Origin: Triticum aestivum
Taxonomy: Eukaryota; Streptophyta; Magnoliopsida; Poales; Poaceae
Assembly (NCBI RefSeq): GCF_018294505.1
Contig: NC_057796.1
Location: forward strand, 186,830,270-186,894,269
Length of the DNA stretch: 64,000 bases
Direction: 5' to 3'
The notes under the pieces were generated by a model. The model saw only the letters and a program-made list of their open reading frames with translations. It ran no database searches and was not told the origin of the DNA. Of this stretch, positions 1 to 9,879 are shown one piece after another (position 1 is the stretch's first letter; every line of letters begins with the position of its first letter). The translations under genes and the position numbers were made by a program.

Positions 1-263
1 AATGCATGGAGCGCAACTATGGTATGATCAGTCAAGAAATCAAAGTTGGCCTGCATGCGAGTTAATACGTGGCCCTGCATGGTAGCTAAAACAACATCTC
101 TTAATTGTTGTGATTAATTGTTGCATTTAGAGACAGAAATTAGGGCTTTGATTGGAGGAAGGACCGGTCAAGTTTCTCCTTCTCCTCCAATCTGCTTGCA
201 CCTTGGTCCCGCTGCACCTTCTAACGTGACTTACACCTAGACGGAGGGAGTAGTACGAGATAC

Positions 264-554
264 GATGGCACAGTGACTTAGGTCGAATACAAGTGCCCAA
301 AATTATTGGAAGAGAGCAAAGTGTACAAACTAAATAATTAAAATTGAATTTCTCATTTATTTTTCCGAAACGGAGGCAAAAGATTTGCCTCATCCACTAA
401 ATAAGAGGAGAATAGAGTTTCACAATTTGCAAGTGACCCAACAAATAAACGCCATGGCAATTACTCTCAATACGCCCTAGTTTCTTAGCATCCACTGTAA
501 CCCTTAGTACATAGGATGGCACACTGACTTAGGCTGAATACAAGTGCCCAAAAT
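264..554. repeat. Pair of 40-bp direct repeats
   Basis: A stretch of about 40 bp beginning gatggcacagtgacttag at 264-303 recurs with few changes at 515-554, a spacing of 251 bp. The intervening DNA is AT-rich and has no credible ORF. A single TIR-like string, acggagggagta, lies at 241-252 just upstream; it looks like the right end of a Stowaway MITE, but no matching left end is visible. The rest of 1-1290 shows only a TATATATATA stretch near 897-906 followed by a CT-rich leader and a 74-codon ORF at 981-1205 of no recognisable family. Confidence 0.5.
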
Positions 555-1292
555 ATTTAAAATTGGAGGATGGTGCAGCCCACCTTTCCGATATTTTTAC
601 CATGTGTGGTTTAGTTGTTGTTCACTTTAGAGGGCCGTGTACCACACGTGAACGTTAGTAAGCGCGACCGGGAGGCGTGCAACGTTAATTGTGAGTTGAC
701 TCCTTCGAGCGTTAAATTTTCTTCACGTATTAGCATTGCCCCTAGTATTTTTCTTCACTACTTTAAATAAGAGTTACGTTTCGTGCACAATTTAAAACGA
801 TTTTGATGGAGAGAAAAAGAAAATCACTCCATCTATATACGCTGCAGCCTCGACGCTTGTTTTCTAGGGTTTGCACTCTTCACACTCTCTCCCCACTATA
901 TATATACACGCTGGAGCCTCAATGCTTGTAGTTGCGCTCTTCGCACTCTCTCACCCTCTCCAGATCTAAACTAGACTTCGTTGACCTCTCTCTCTCTCCC
1001 TCCCCTCACTGATGGTCAAAGAGCCGGCAGGATCCGTCCGCCGGGAAGGGAAGGAGGTTTAACACTGTCGCCGTCGGCGAGGGAGGGAATCCACTACCGG
1101 CGCAGCTGTTCTCTTTCACCCAGCGGCGGCGCAGGAGGGCCTCCGACACCTTCTTCCTTGCTGTCGTACATAGTGTGGGCAGATCGGCCTCCGGCCGCCC
1201 ACTGAGCCACACCCTGAGAACCTTAAGGTATAATTTACTTATTCCACATGCATTGCTCTAGCTGCATGTGGGCTTTTTCCGCTTCTGCACTC

Positions 1293-1455
1293 GAATCTAG
1301 GTGTTGGATCAAAGAGGAAAGTAGTGGGGAAAGTTGTATAGCATGAATCTAGGGCGTGGTTCAAAGAGGAAAGGAAGGGGGAAAGTAGTGGGGAAAGTTG
1401 TATAGCATGAATCTAGGACATGGTTCAAAGAGGAAAGGAAGGGGGGGGGGGTAAA
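1293..1455. repeat. Short tandem repeat, about 2.5 units
   Basis: The string gaatctagg...tcaaagaggaaa starts at 1293, 1345 and 1409, giving unit lengths of 52 and 64 bp. The difference is a purine-rich insertion (ggaagggggaaagtagtgg). The array ends in a run of G at about 1441-1451. No ORF depends on it. Confidence 0.7.
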
Positions 1456-1771
1456 GTAGTACAGACTGGCTATCCAGCACCTACGTTGGTTGAAAAGGGA
1501 AAACAATGACAAATGCAGTATGCACATCTGTAATGAACTCATCTTTTGTTTTGGGGGACAAGGCTGTAGAGTTAGAGCATGACTAGATTTGCTGCCCTCA
1601 CATATGGAAAGGTGTCTAAAGATAACAAAACTGGGACCAACAAAAATATGCTCCTTGTTTGTTTGTTCTTCGTTGCAACAGGCTGTGCATCACCCCTTTA
1701 TACATCGGTAGATGCACATGGTGCTGGTCTGTCCACTGTCCCGTGCAACTCTTTAGCTGTTGTTAATCTAA

Positions 1772-2093
1772 GGCCCTGTTTGGTTAAAAAGTCCTAGGAT
1801 TTTTTTAGTCCCTACGTGCTTGGTTCCAGGGACTAAACATGGACTAGAGGTTATTAAATGACATACTAAAAGACCATGTTATCCCTAGTAATGAACTAAT
1901 AGAGATAAGGTGCGATGCGGGGCAGGGGCAACTATTGGAAAAAGTCCCAAAAAGACTCTCCCTCAGGGTCTTCTTTCTTTAGTCCCAAATGCCCACTTTT
2001 AGTCCCTAAAAGTCCCTCTTGTTCGGTTCAGATGGGACTAAAAGGGACTTTTTTTGTCCCTACACCAAAAAGTCCCTGTAAACAAACACCCTC
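1772..2093. mobile_element. Tourist/PIF-Harbinger-type MITE
   Basis: This 322-bp element is bounded by TAA on both sides (1769-1771 and 2094-2096), the target-site duplication typical of PIF/Harbinger elements. Its ends are imperfect inverted repeats: GGCCCTGTTTGG on the left, and the complement of the right end reads GAGGGTGTTTGT. Subterminal sequence is rich in the inverted motif agtccct/agggact, so the element can fold back on itself. It has no coding capacity, as expected for a MITE. The short plus-strand ORFs that overlap it are chance. Confidence 0.8.
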
Positions 2094-2096
2094 TAA

Positions 2097-3420
2097 TAAT
2101 GCCGCTAGAAAATTGAAGCAATGCCATAGTTAAAAGTAAATTACAGGTTTAACGAATTTTATGGTTAATATAATCTCTCTGTTAATATGAATCAATGCCA
2201 CTGTTTAAGAAATGCTACTATCTTGCTTTCTTTCCCATTTAGATAAGTTAGATGCTTCTTTTTGTTGGCTTCTGTGTCATCCATCATTATTGACCACTAG
2301 TTGTTTCCTTTGCACCTCTGTGTAAATAGGATTATCTACTTCACCTCGTTGCTATTGTGACCTTTTGTTGCACTGCACAAAACACTTTTTAAGAGTGTTT
2401 TGTGCAGTTCAACCAAAATGTCACACCGACAATGTTGCTTGATTGCTTGATCTTAGTGGAACTGCACAAGAGGAGATCTGACTTCCTATCTGTGTTGGCA
2501 AATTTGTTTCAGATCTTCTTCTTGTGAGTTGTTTGAATTCCGCATCATGAGAGGTCAGTACTAGCCTTCTTTCACATGATTGTGCAGTGTGCTTTCATAT
2601 GTTGTGCTACTTATATAGTAATGTTGCTTGACTTTAACGAACTGCTCAAATGGAGACAAGACTTCTAATCTGTATGTGCACCGTAATATCCCATTGAGGT
2701 AAGATAAGGATATTTCACAATTGTTGGCCTATATTTTGCCACTTTCATCAGAAAATTAATGCCATTGTTTAGTGATATACTTGTGCTCCCTAATTGACAT
2801 GCCAAATCTTACATTGAAGGCAAAGTTTGTCTGTTATTGAACCAAGTGATGAAGGGGAAGAACAAGCGGAAGGAAAACAAAAATCAACTCCCGGTGCTAT
2901 AATGAAGCACTGGAATTGTGATGACACAAGTAATGATATAGTTTTGCATCTTAATTTATTGATATGGATGGAACGAGCAATTGTTTTGCAACTGATTTGA
3001 TGCCACTCTTAATGTAATATGTAGTTATCTCTACTTGTGCAAACAGGGATCTTCTTGAAAGATAACATATATTTTAGTGGAACTGCACAAGAAGATGTTG
3101 GAAACATTAAACTAATTGAGGATTATATAGTAAGCATTGCAACCACACTAGATAACAACAGATGGTTCCAGAGAAGTGATTGATCTGTATGCTCTACACA
3201 ATAAGCCTCCTAACAAAGGTTGGTACTCGCCCACGAATTTCATCCATATGATTGAGCTTGTCATCTCTATTGGTGTTGTGCTAGTGTTTAGATACTGTCA
3301 TGAGAAAGTGGTATTTTCCTTGAGAAGTGCTTCCTCTGTGCTGTTTTAAATATTTCCTTTCCTTTTTTTGAGCAAACAGGGATGCTAGCATTTAGTTGTC
3401 CTCTTGTCTTTGCACAACAG
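2097..3420 (+). other. AT-rich stretch with exon-like islands and a recurrent motif
   Basis: I find no complete gene here. One open island at about 2825-2935 translates to an acidic, Ser/Glu-rich peptide (contains IEPSDEGEEQAEG) and could be an exon of the gene remnant that follows. A segment containing aatgttgcttga and ggaactgcacaaga is present twice (about 2430-2495 and 2620-2675), and shorter copies of ggaactgcacaa recur near 3077, 3783 and 3918. A near-perfect hairpin lies at 2373-2407. Intron-like CT-rich and ATG-poor sequence separates these islands. Confidence 0.4.
2373..2407. repeat. Near-perfect short hairpin
   Basis: The arms ctgcacaaaacact and agtgttttgtgcag are exact complements separated by a loop of about 7 nt. 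The arm sequence overlaps the motif (ctgcacaa) that recurs through 2430-3934, so the hairpin may have formed from two inverted copies of that motif. Confidence 0.75.
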
Positions 3421-3629
3421 CATCATCCTCCTTTGAAGAAGAATATGGAGTACGTGAAGTGCCTAGTTCCGATTATGCCAGGATAAAGAAGCCAAGCCTC
3501 TCTTCTTAAGAAGGGAGCAGTTGAAGGATGATTACATTATTGCCCACAAGAACAAGCTAACTTCAGCTCAGAAGGACTCACGGATCTCCATCTTTGTTGC
3601 TGTGATGGCCAATACAATGTTGTGTTAGG
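3421..3629 (+). pseudogene. Exon remnant resembling plant B3-domain (REM-like) genes
   Basis: Two overlapping open stretches are seen. The first begins SSSFEEEYGVREVPSSDYAR (from 3422); the second includes DDYIIAHKNKLTSAQKD followed by ISIFVAVM and a stop at about 3629. The order of an acidic/Ser segment, an SSDY-like motif, a LTxAQK motif and FVAVM resembles the linker and first B3 strand of rice reproductive-meristem-type B3 proteins as I recall them. The two pieces are in different frames, so at least one frameshift separates them, and the DNA-binding half that should follow is not recognisable at 3630-3960. I treat it as a decayed gene fragment. The family assignment is from memory and tentative. 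Confidence 0.35.
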
Positions 3630-4012
3630 ATTCCTTCTGGTGAGTTCCATTTTTTTAAATGTGTGCTCTGCATGGATCATGTAGGTTGCCTGTTTAAACT
3701 GGCAATTCATAGTAGAGTTTGCTTTATACTAATCACTTTTTTTGTATTAGCGCAAAAAGGGGTGCTCAGCTTGATTTCAATGGGAATTGCACAAAATGTT
3801 CATGAATACATCAATCCTTCATTTCCACCACAAGAATGGAGGTGCCGATATGTTCAAGGCGTTGCAACATATAAGGGTGAAATCATACAAGCTATGCGCG
3901 AATTTGGTTGATTTTGGTGGAACTGCGCAAAAAGAACAACTGGTTTATTTAGCATGAGGTGCCATGTCAATGTCCGAGCTGATGGCAAACCCTGCCAATT
4001 GCCCAGTCGTAG

Positions 4013-4205
4013 GCATTTGATATTTTGGAATGGGAAAACCTTGTCAAAGTTTGCTCATTGATGTACGCAAAACAACACGCATTTGACATTTTGGAATGGG
4101 ATAACCTTTTCAAATTTTGCTCATTGATGTTAGCAAGAAGACATGTGTTTGATATTTTCGAAAGGGACGCCCTTTGCTGTCAGCAGCATTGATCGATTTT
4201 TCTTT
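4013..4205. repeat. 66-bp tandem repeat, about three units
   Basis: Units start at 4013, 4079 and 4145 with an exact 66-bp period. The core is gcatttgatattttggaa followed by tgctcattgatgt. The third unit has diverged most. The array lies just downstream of the B3-like remnant and has no open frame. Confidence 0.75.
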
Positions 4206-4357
4206 ATTCTTTAGTTGTGAAGTAAATATTGGCTCTGACATGTGAATCACTGAGATGCATAATCATCGATTGTTTTGAATGTTCTCTATGAATTGCCAGG
4301 CCTGTATGTGTGATTTCAATGTACAGGAGCACTAAAAAGTTGATTAAACTCTTTGTA

Positions 4358-4513
4358 CTCCCCCTGTTCCTTTTTCTTTGCATACTAGATTTCTTTAAAG
4401 TTAGTTGATTTTAGATTGTGAATGTTCATACTTCTTTCTATAAGATTGGTCAAAGTAGAGATACTTTGACTTCAGACAAAACTTATATGCAGACTACAAA
4501 GGACCGGAGGGAG
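4358..4513. mobile_element. Stowaway-type MITE
   Basis: This 156-bp element is flanked by TA (4356-4357 and 4514-4515). Terminal inverted repeats are CTCCCCCTGTTCC on the left and the complement of ggaccggagggag on the right, the hallmark of Stowaway (Tc1/mariner-derived) elements of grasses. The interior is AT-rich and can form a stem; nothing is coded. Confidence 0.85.
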
Positions 4514-4788
4514 TATATGTGAAACTGCTACAAATGAGGTGATCACCCTGGGAATAATGCTAGTACGTATTGTTTTGCATGTTCATCCAATGCCAATGAT
4601 ACAAGAATTCGAACTAATCAAACTAAATTCATTCATACATGGTCGGATTTCATATAAACATGCCGAATTTCATTTATTTCATACATTCTTCAACTAAAAA
4701 GGGGTGCGCTGGAGGTATAATTAATTAACTGAAGCTACCCACCCGTGTCCGGCTGAGCCGAACATGAGCTTATTCTCTAGCAGACCGA

Positions 4789-4898
4789 GCTTCAGTGACT
4801 TAACTGCAGGTGCAGTTGCGTAACTGACATGTGGCCCAGATGCCTGTTGGGCCCATGTGTCAGTGACCCAACTGCACCTGCAGTTAAGTAACCGAAGC
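4789..4898. repeat. Long fold-back hairpin (arms about 49 bp)
   Basis: The left arm 4789-4837 (starts gcttcagtgacttaactg) pairs with the right arm 4849-4898 (ends cagttaagtaaccgaagc) with only a few mismatches, leaving a loop of about 11 nt. No terminal motif of a known MITE superfamily and no clear target duplication is visible. It lies about 1 kb beyond the 3' end of the minus-strand ORF at 5377-5919. It could be a small fold-back element or, if transcribed, a small-RNA-type stem-loop. Confidence 0.7.
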
Positions 4899-5376
4899 AG
4901 CGTCTTTCTCCAACACAGCTCTCCAACTCCACGTTGCCGCCAAGAAGCTAATCGGCCATCAATGGTCAACCCGCCTAGCTTGGCTTCAACCGGAGGGTAG
5001 CAGCGGTGGCCTTACTTGGACCTGAGCGGCGGCGACCTACCATGTTCTACTCTTCCTCGTTTTCTGTTTGGCGCGGCCTCGTTGGCAGCGGGGCGGGGCC
5101 TCGACGGAGCTGGCGATGTCCTCTGTATCATTGCCGGCGGGGCGATGCCTCGGCGGAGTGGGGGAAATCCTCCCCCTCATTGTCGACAGGGCGTGGCCTC
5201 GGCTGAGCCGGCGATGTCCTCTGCCTCATTCTTAGCGGGGCGGGGCCTCGGCCAGGTAGGGCCTCGCCAAACCGGCGAAGTCCTCCACCTCGGTGTCGGC
5301 GGAGCGGGGCCTCGGCGGAGCTGATGACGTCCTTTGCCTCGTTGTTGGCGCGGCGGGGCCTCGGCGGAGCAGGGCC

Positions 5377-5919
5377 TCATCCACACCAGCGAAGCGGGGA
5401 CTCGGTAGAGCCGGCATTGTCCCCCGCCTCGTCCTCGGTCTCGCCAAACAGCGCCTCGCCCGCTTCATCACCCTCTTTGTAGGCGGCCGCAACCTCCGCC
5501 ACCCGCATGCGGTACCGCCAGCGCGTGAGGCGGCTCTCGCGGGCGGAGCGGTACAAGTCGAGCAGTGCCTCCTGCTCTGCCCCCTCCGCGTCGATCTGCT
5601 CCTCCGCCTGCAGGTGCTCCTGGAGGAGATGGTGGTTGTAGGCGGCGTCGGCCTGCGCCTCCCGGAACTGCTCCTGACACTTCTGCCTCACCGTGTCCAT
5701 GTATTTGGCATGGGCCTCGCCGATGGTCATGGTGCAATGCACCGGCGAGGATGGCGCAGAGGAGGAGGTTGGCGTCGGATCGTCGACTACCATGTTCTCC
5801 ATTGGGATGTCGTCGTCCTCCGGCTGCCTGCCGGCCAGCCAGTCAACAGCAATGGCTGCCATCTCCTTGTGGTTTGTCGTCCACCCGTCCCGAAGAGCGC
5901 TGGAGCGCGAGGAAGCCAT
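5377..5919 (-). CDS. Hypothetical 180-residue protein, acidic with a helical, Gln/Glu/Ala-rich middle
   Basis: The ORF starts with ATG at 5919 (MASSRSSALRDGW) and ends at 5377. The N-terminal 45 residues include the pattern MAAIAVDWLAG, then an acidic/Pro/Ser segment (residues about 38-62). Residues about 68-150 are charged, with many Ala, Gln, Glu and Arg, and look like a long helix or coiled coil (YMDTVRQKCQEQFREAQAD, LLDLYRSARESRLTRWRYR). The C-terminus is acidic again. A TATA box lies about 75 bp upstream of the ATG on the same strand, which supports a real transcription unit. I do not recognise the family. High GC and heavy overlap with other long frames in this GC-rich block mean the ORF could be partly fortuitous. 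It may be cargo of the CACTA element that ends at 9879. Confidence 0.45.
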   Translation of the reverse strand: MASSRSSALRDGWTTNHKEMAAIAVDWLAGRQPEDDDIPMENMVVDDPTPTSSSAPSSPVHCTMTIGEAHAKYMDTVRQKCQEQFREAQADAAYNHHLLQEHLQAEEQIDAEGAEQEALLDLYRSARESRLTRWRYRMRVAEVAAAYKEGDEAGEALFGETEDEAGDNAGSTESPLRWCG

Positions 5920-5991
5920 GGTGGGCAGTAGTGGTGTTGACAGGAGAAAGGGACCAGAGGCGGATGACTACGGCTATGGCCGGTGCAACAG

Positions 5992-5999
5992 TTTATATA
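5992..5999 (-). promoter_or_regulatory. TATA box of the minus-strand hypothetical gene
   Basis: The minus strand reads TATATAAA here, 73-80 bp upstream of the ATG at 5919. The distance suits a plant core promoter with a 40-50-nt leader. It is a sequence match only. Confidence 0.5.
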
Positions 6000-6119
6000 G
6001 CAATGGTGGGCGGCGGAGGGATGGACGGGTGGTGCCGGAGTAGCCGCCTCGGCAACTGTGTATCATTAATGTGGGCGGCAGACGGACGAACGGAGGACAC
6101 TTGTGTCGTTTGAATGCGT

Positions 6120-7488
6120 AGCAATCGCCTGCACCGGGAAGCGGCGCGGGCGGTGCTGACCGTTTCAGGCGTAAAGCGCGCGCGGGCGAGGGAGGCGGTC
6201 TGGGTGCGCCAGGGCGGTCAGACTCGTGCTTGGCAGCGGGTCAGTCCAGCAGCCAGATATGCTGGCTCGCCAGTGAGCTCGCCGAGCTGAGCGACGACAA
6301 TTAGACGATGGACGTAGCTTCCGACCAAGAGCCAGCGCCACCTCAACGAGCACCGGCGAACAAGCGAACGACAATGCCGTCGCGGACATGTGGCCCTATG
6401 ATCCTGGCTTCCTGAATGAGCAGCGGGAGCTGTATCAGACCATCCGTAGGGCCCGCGAGGCCCTCTCCGTCGTCCTTCGAATTGTTGCGCTTGCCGTGGC
6501 GGCGTCGTCTCGTGTTGTCAACATGGTCAACGGACATGAGGAATGAGGAGATGACTTTACTGGGAGAGGATGATAGTGGGGACCCACCAGGGCCATAGCT
6601 GCACATACGCAAGTGCCTCCTTATTGTATACAACTATATTTTTTTTGCTTCCTCCTGGTTTCCTGACATCACGGTCTCACACGATTGTCAACCTATTTAG
6701 CAATAAAAAAGAGAATTGCACAAGGAGCGGCCGACAGCTAGGACCAAGCAGCTCGAACAGTATTTGTGTTTTTGAGGTGTGAGCACTGCAGAGTTTTTCT
6801 TGAGCGATGTTTTTGCCGTTGTTCAGAGGAGAGCAGGGTATTAACTGGGAGGGCTATGGCTCGTCTAGCCCAGGCCAGATATCCAGCCCAGATATTAATT
6901 TTTTTCAAGCTGAAAATGGCTAGCCCAGCTATACTTTTTTTGAGGAATACCCAGGCAAGGTCAACTTGTTATTCTCCGCCCCGGTGGGCTGCAAATCTCT
7001 CCTAGGAGGGATGCATTAGGCTTAACAAGAAAATGGGCTTTAAGAAATAATAAATGGGATGTAATTATAAAAACTGGGTAGTAACTACAAAAAATTCACC
7101 AAACACGTAATTAGTTTTGAAAAATATTATTTTTTTGATTTTGAAAATTTTAATTTCATTAATTGTTGGGCGCGCAATATTTCGTTGGGTTTTCACGTAA
7201 TACAATTTTTTTTGAAAATATATATAATCTGACTAGAAATTTCAGGATAAAAATATTTTGGATCACATAAGAATGTGGGAATTTTTATTGAATTCTGTTT
7301 TGAGCGGTTGCTTGAAATTATTAATCATTGTCCTAGCTAGAAAATGGGTGTACTTTTAACAAACTATAAATGGGTTGTAGTAAATTCCATTAGAATTCAA
7401 AAATGGGATGTAGATTCCTACAAATCGCAAATGGGCTATATGTTCTCTTCCACACACTTGTGGGACTACTAAGTTGACGTGTCCCCTA
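6120..7488. other. No recognisable gene; anonymous intergenic DNA
   Basis: 6120-6560 is GC-rich and has short frames on both strands with no family resemblance. 6600-7450 becomes strongly AT-rich, with loose repetition of aaatgggctgta-like strings (for example near 7030, 7360, 7390 and 7430). This resembles non-coding filler inside large grass DNA transposons, but I cannot assign it. Confidence 0.4.
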
Positions 7489-7880
7489 AAAAAACTAAGT
7501 TGACGCGTATGCAAGGCTTTGTCAACTTATAGGCAACGCACGGTTCTAGCAGCAGTGGCCGTTGGATGTCCATCCAACGGATGTCGTGCTTCTTCTTCAA
7601 TCTCGGATATTCTTGCTTCAACCGTCCAAAAAAAGATTCCTCCCCCTGACATCTGGGGCGCACCGTTTCGGAGGCTGACCTGTGGGCCTACTAAGTTGAT
7701 GCGTACCAAGGGCTTTGTCAACTTACTCAATATAAACGATTCTAGCTGCAGTGACCGTACGATGTCCATCCAACGACCGTCGTGCTTCTTCAACCTCTGG
7801 TCTTCTTGCTCCAGCCGCCCAAACCAGCGTCGGCCGTGCCGCCTGCTCCTGCCTCCCATGTCAGGTTGTGCTGCCACCGC
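7489..7880. repeat. Diverged direct duplication, about 200 bp
   Basis: The block at about 7489-7660 (actaagttgacgcgtatgca ... cgtccaaaa) is repeated in diverged form at about 7693-7820, including ggctttgtcaactta and gatgtccatccaacg. Each copy is followed by a clause of cctccccctgac-like sequence, which reappears near 8205 and 8265. These copies probably belong to the inner part of the CACTA transposon whose end is at 9879. Confidence 0.6.
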
Positions 7881-8589
7881 TGGCCATGCCATCCCTCTAT
7901 ACTCACCCACACCTCATGTTATTCACTGGTGATGACAGCCTCACACCACAGCCGAAGCAGTCAACCCACGTACTCCCCTCCGCGTGGGCATCCACTGCCG
8001 CGTCTTCCCCGGCTCCGCGTCGTTCCCTTCCTAGGCCTCACCATCGTCCACCACCTTGGTGCTCTCGGCGCGGCGTGGTCAACGTGGTCAACGAAGGACA
8101 GCCATCGGAAGAGGAATTTAGGCGGTAAGGCTGACAACTGGACCCACCAGCTACATCTTCGAACACAAGGAAGTGCCTCCTTATTACTCGCAAAATAAAA
8201 ACGATTCCTCCCCCTGAAAGCTGGGATCGACCAGCTATATCTTCACACGCAAGGAAGTGCGTCCTTATCCTCCCTGACCGCTGGGACCCACCCAGTCAAA
8301 GCGTACGTAGCATTGTCTGTCTGGTTGCGAACGTGTATGTACATACTGGTCGATCAGTCTCTCTACAAGTATGAACCATGGCCGAGTAAGTAGCGGCACG
8401 TGTCATTGTAGAGCACCCGGTATAGCAGTTCACACAGTCCCGTCTAAGTTCTGTACACGTACGTACAACCACAGGGAAAAAAATACGGCCACATACGTAC
8501 ATACGTGCGGGGTCTCAAGCACGTAGTCGCGCATATATACGGACGGCCAGGGCTTGTGTACATGGAAAGGCAATAGACGGCAGCAACGG

Positions 8590-9879
8590 CGTCATGTTCA
8601 TCGGGCAGCGAACCAGCTGGGTCGAAACGGAGAAACAACGTCCTGTTAATCGGGAGGCAAACGACTGGGTCAGAATGCGTCCTGTTCAACGGGAGCCAAC
8701 CGGCTTGGACAGAACAGCTGACATGGGGTCTGGCGTACCGCAGAACGAAGGAAACGGCCTTCTGTTCGACCAGCCATGGTCGAAACAGGATCTTGTTCAT
8801 CGGGAGGGGTCTGGCGTACCGCAAAACAGAGGAAATGGACTTGTGTTCGAGTGCCTACGATCAAAACGATGTCCTGTTGATCGGGAGGGGTGTGGCGTAC
8901 CGCAAAACAAAGGAAACAGACTTGTGTTGGAGTGCCTACGGTCGAAACCGGGTCCTGTTCATCCACCGTCTACCGCCTCGCTCCAGCCTCCACAGGCTAT
9001 TGTTCATCCACCTTCAACCTCCTCCAGCCTCCACGAGCTACTGTTCATCCACGACTACTGTTCATACAGCCTACACCGGCTGCTGTTCATCCAGCCCTCC
9101 ACGGGGTCCTGTTCATCCACCCCCAACCAGCTGGGGTGCGGCGGCCTCCTCGGGGTCCTGTTCATCCAGCGGCAATGGTCTACTACCATGGGGTCCTGTT
9201 CATCCAACCCCCACCTGGAACTATTCATCCACAACCAACCAACCGGCTTGACTCACCACGTCTCGAGTCGTTCTACATACTGCGCGCACGGTAGCAATGG
9301 TCACTATTCGTCGAGAGGCAACCCAACACCGGCTGGCTATGTCTCGCATGGGGGCTCGATCGGCTTCAGTAAGCAGCAGCAGTGATCGATCACTCGGGTT
9401 CAGTTAGCAGCAGCAACAAAGGAATTGCTCGGGTTCAGTCAGTAGTGAGTGAATCGCTTGGGTTTAGTTAACAGCCAAGGGATTGATCGCTCGGGTTCAG
9501 TAACGTGCGATCACTCCGGGTTCAGTTAGCCAATAACTCGCACACACGCGCGTACACGAGAGAAACTCACAAACCACAGTGCATCGCTCGGCCCCGACCA
9601 CCCACCCTAACTGGGAACTCCACGATATTTCCTCTCCCTCGCTTCTACCGCGATTTTTTCCGTCATGGACGGCCCAAAGATTACCATGCAGCTGCGTCTC
9701 CAGCCTGCCTAGGACAAAAAGCCCATTTGCTGTCATGATTTTTTTTCATAGAAGTAGGAGCCCACCACATCTATGATGATACCGGGTTTGGTCCCAATGA
9801 TCATCATAGAAGTGTCAGAAGCATGACAATTTTTTCGTTCGGCCCAAAATGTCACGGATGTGTCTTTTTTTTTGTAGTG
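8590..9879. mobile_element. Terminal region of a CACTA (En/Spm-type) transposon
   Basis: The right end is the complement of CACTACAAAAAAAAA (tttttttttgtagtg, ending at 9879), the CACTA-type terminus; the following ~130 bp (on the complement: gacacatccgtgacattttg, ...) match a common Triticeae CACTA end as I recall it. Inward lies a dense subterminal repeat zone: five copies of a cgctcgggttcagttag-like motif (9392-9530), about nine copies of ctgttcatcca (8950-9235) and three 81-bp units (8728-8965). Such subterminal repeats are the transposase-binding region in this superfamily. The opposite end, which would read CACTACAAAAA on the plus strand, is not visible, so the left boundary is unknown and the left coordinate is only where the repeats begin. 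No transposase is seen. Confidence 0.6.
8728..8965. repeat. 81-bp tandem repeat, three units
   Basis: Units begin at 8728, 8809 and 8890 with the string gtctggcgtaccgcaaaac (the third starts gtgtgg). Each ends with a ctgttcatcggg-like motif that becomes the ctgttcatcca motif of the next zone. The 263-codon frame over this region exists only because the repeat unit is a multiple of three. Confidence 0.85.

Noticed and set aside
127..393. 88-codon minus-strand ORF at the window start
   Set aside because: It overlaps the direct repeats and an incomplete MITE end, and has no family resemblance or promoter.
5006..6113. Long plus-strand ORFs (212, 182 and 116 codons)
   Set aside because: They are Arg/Pro/Gly-rich frames in a GC-rich block with no promoter. 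The minus-strand 180-codon frame has a TATA box and a normal composition.
8594..9385. 263-codon plus-strand ORF with repeated VPQN/LFIH phrases
   Set aside because: It exists because the 81-bp repeat is a multiple of three and lacks stops. All overlapping frames, on both strands, are similarly open and repetitive. It is the CACTA subterminal zone.
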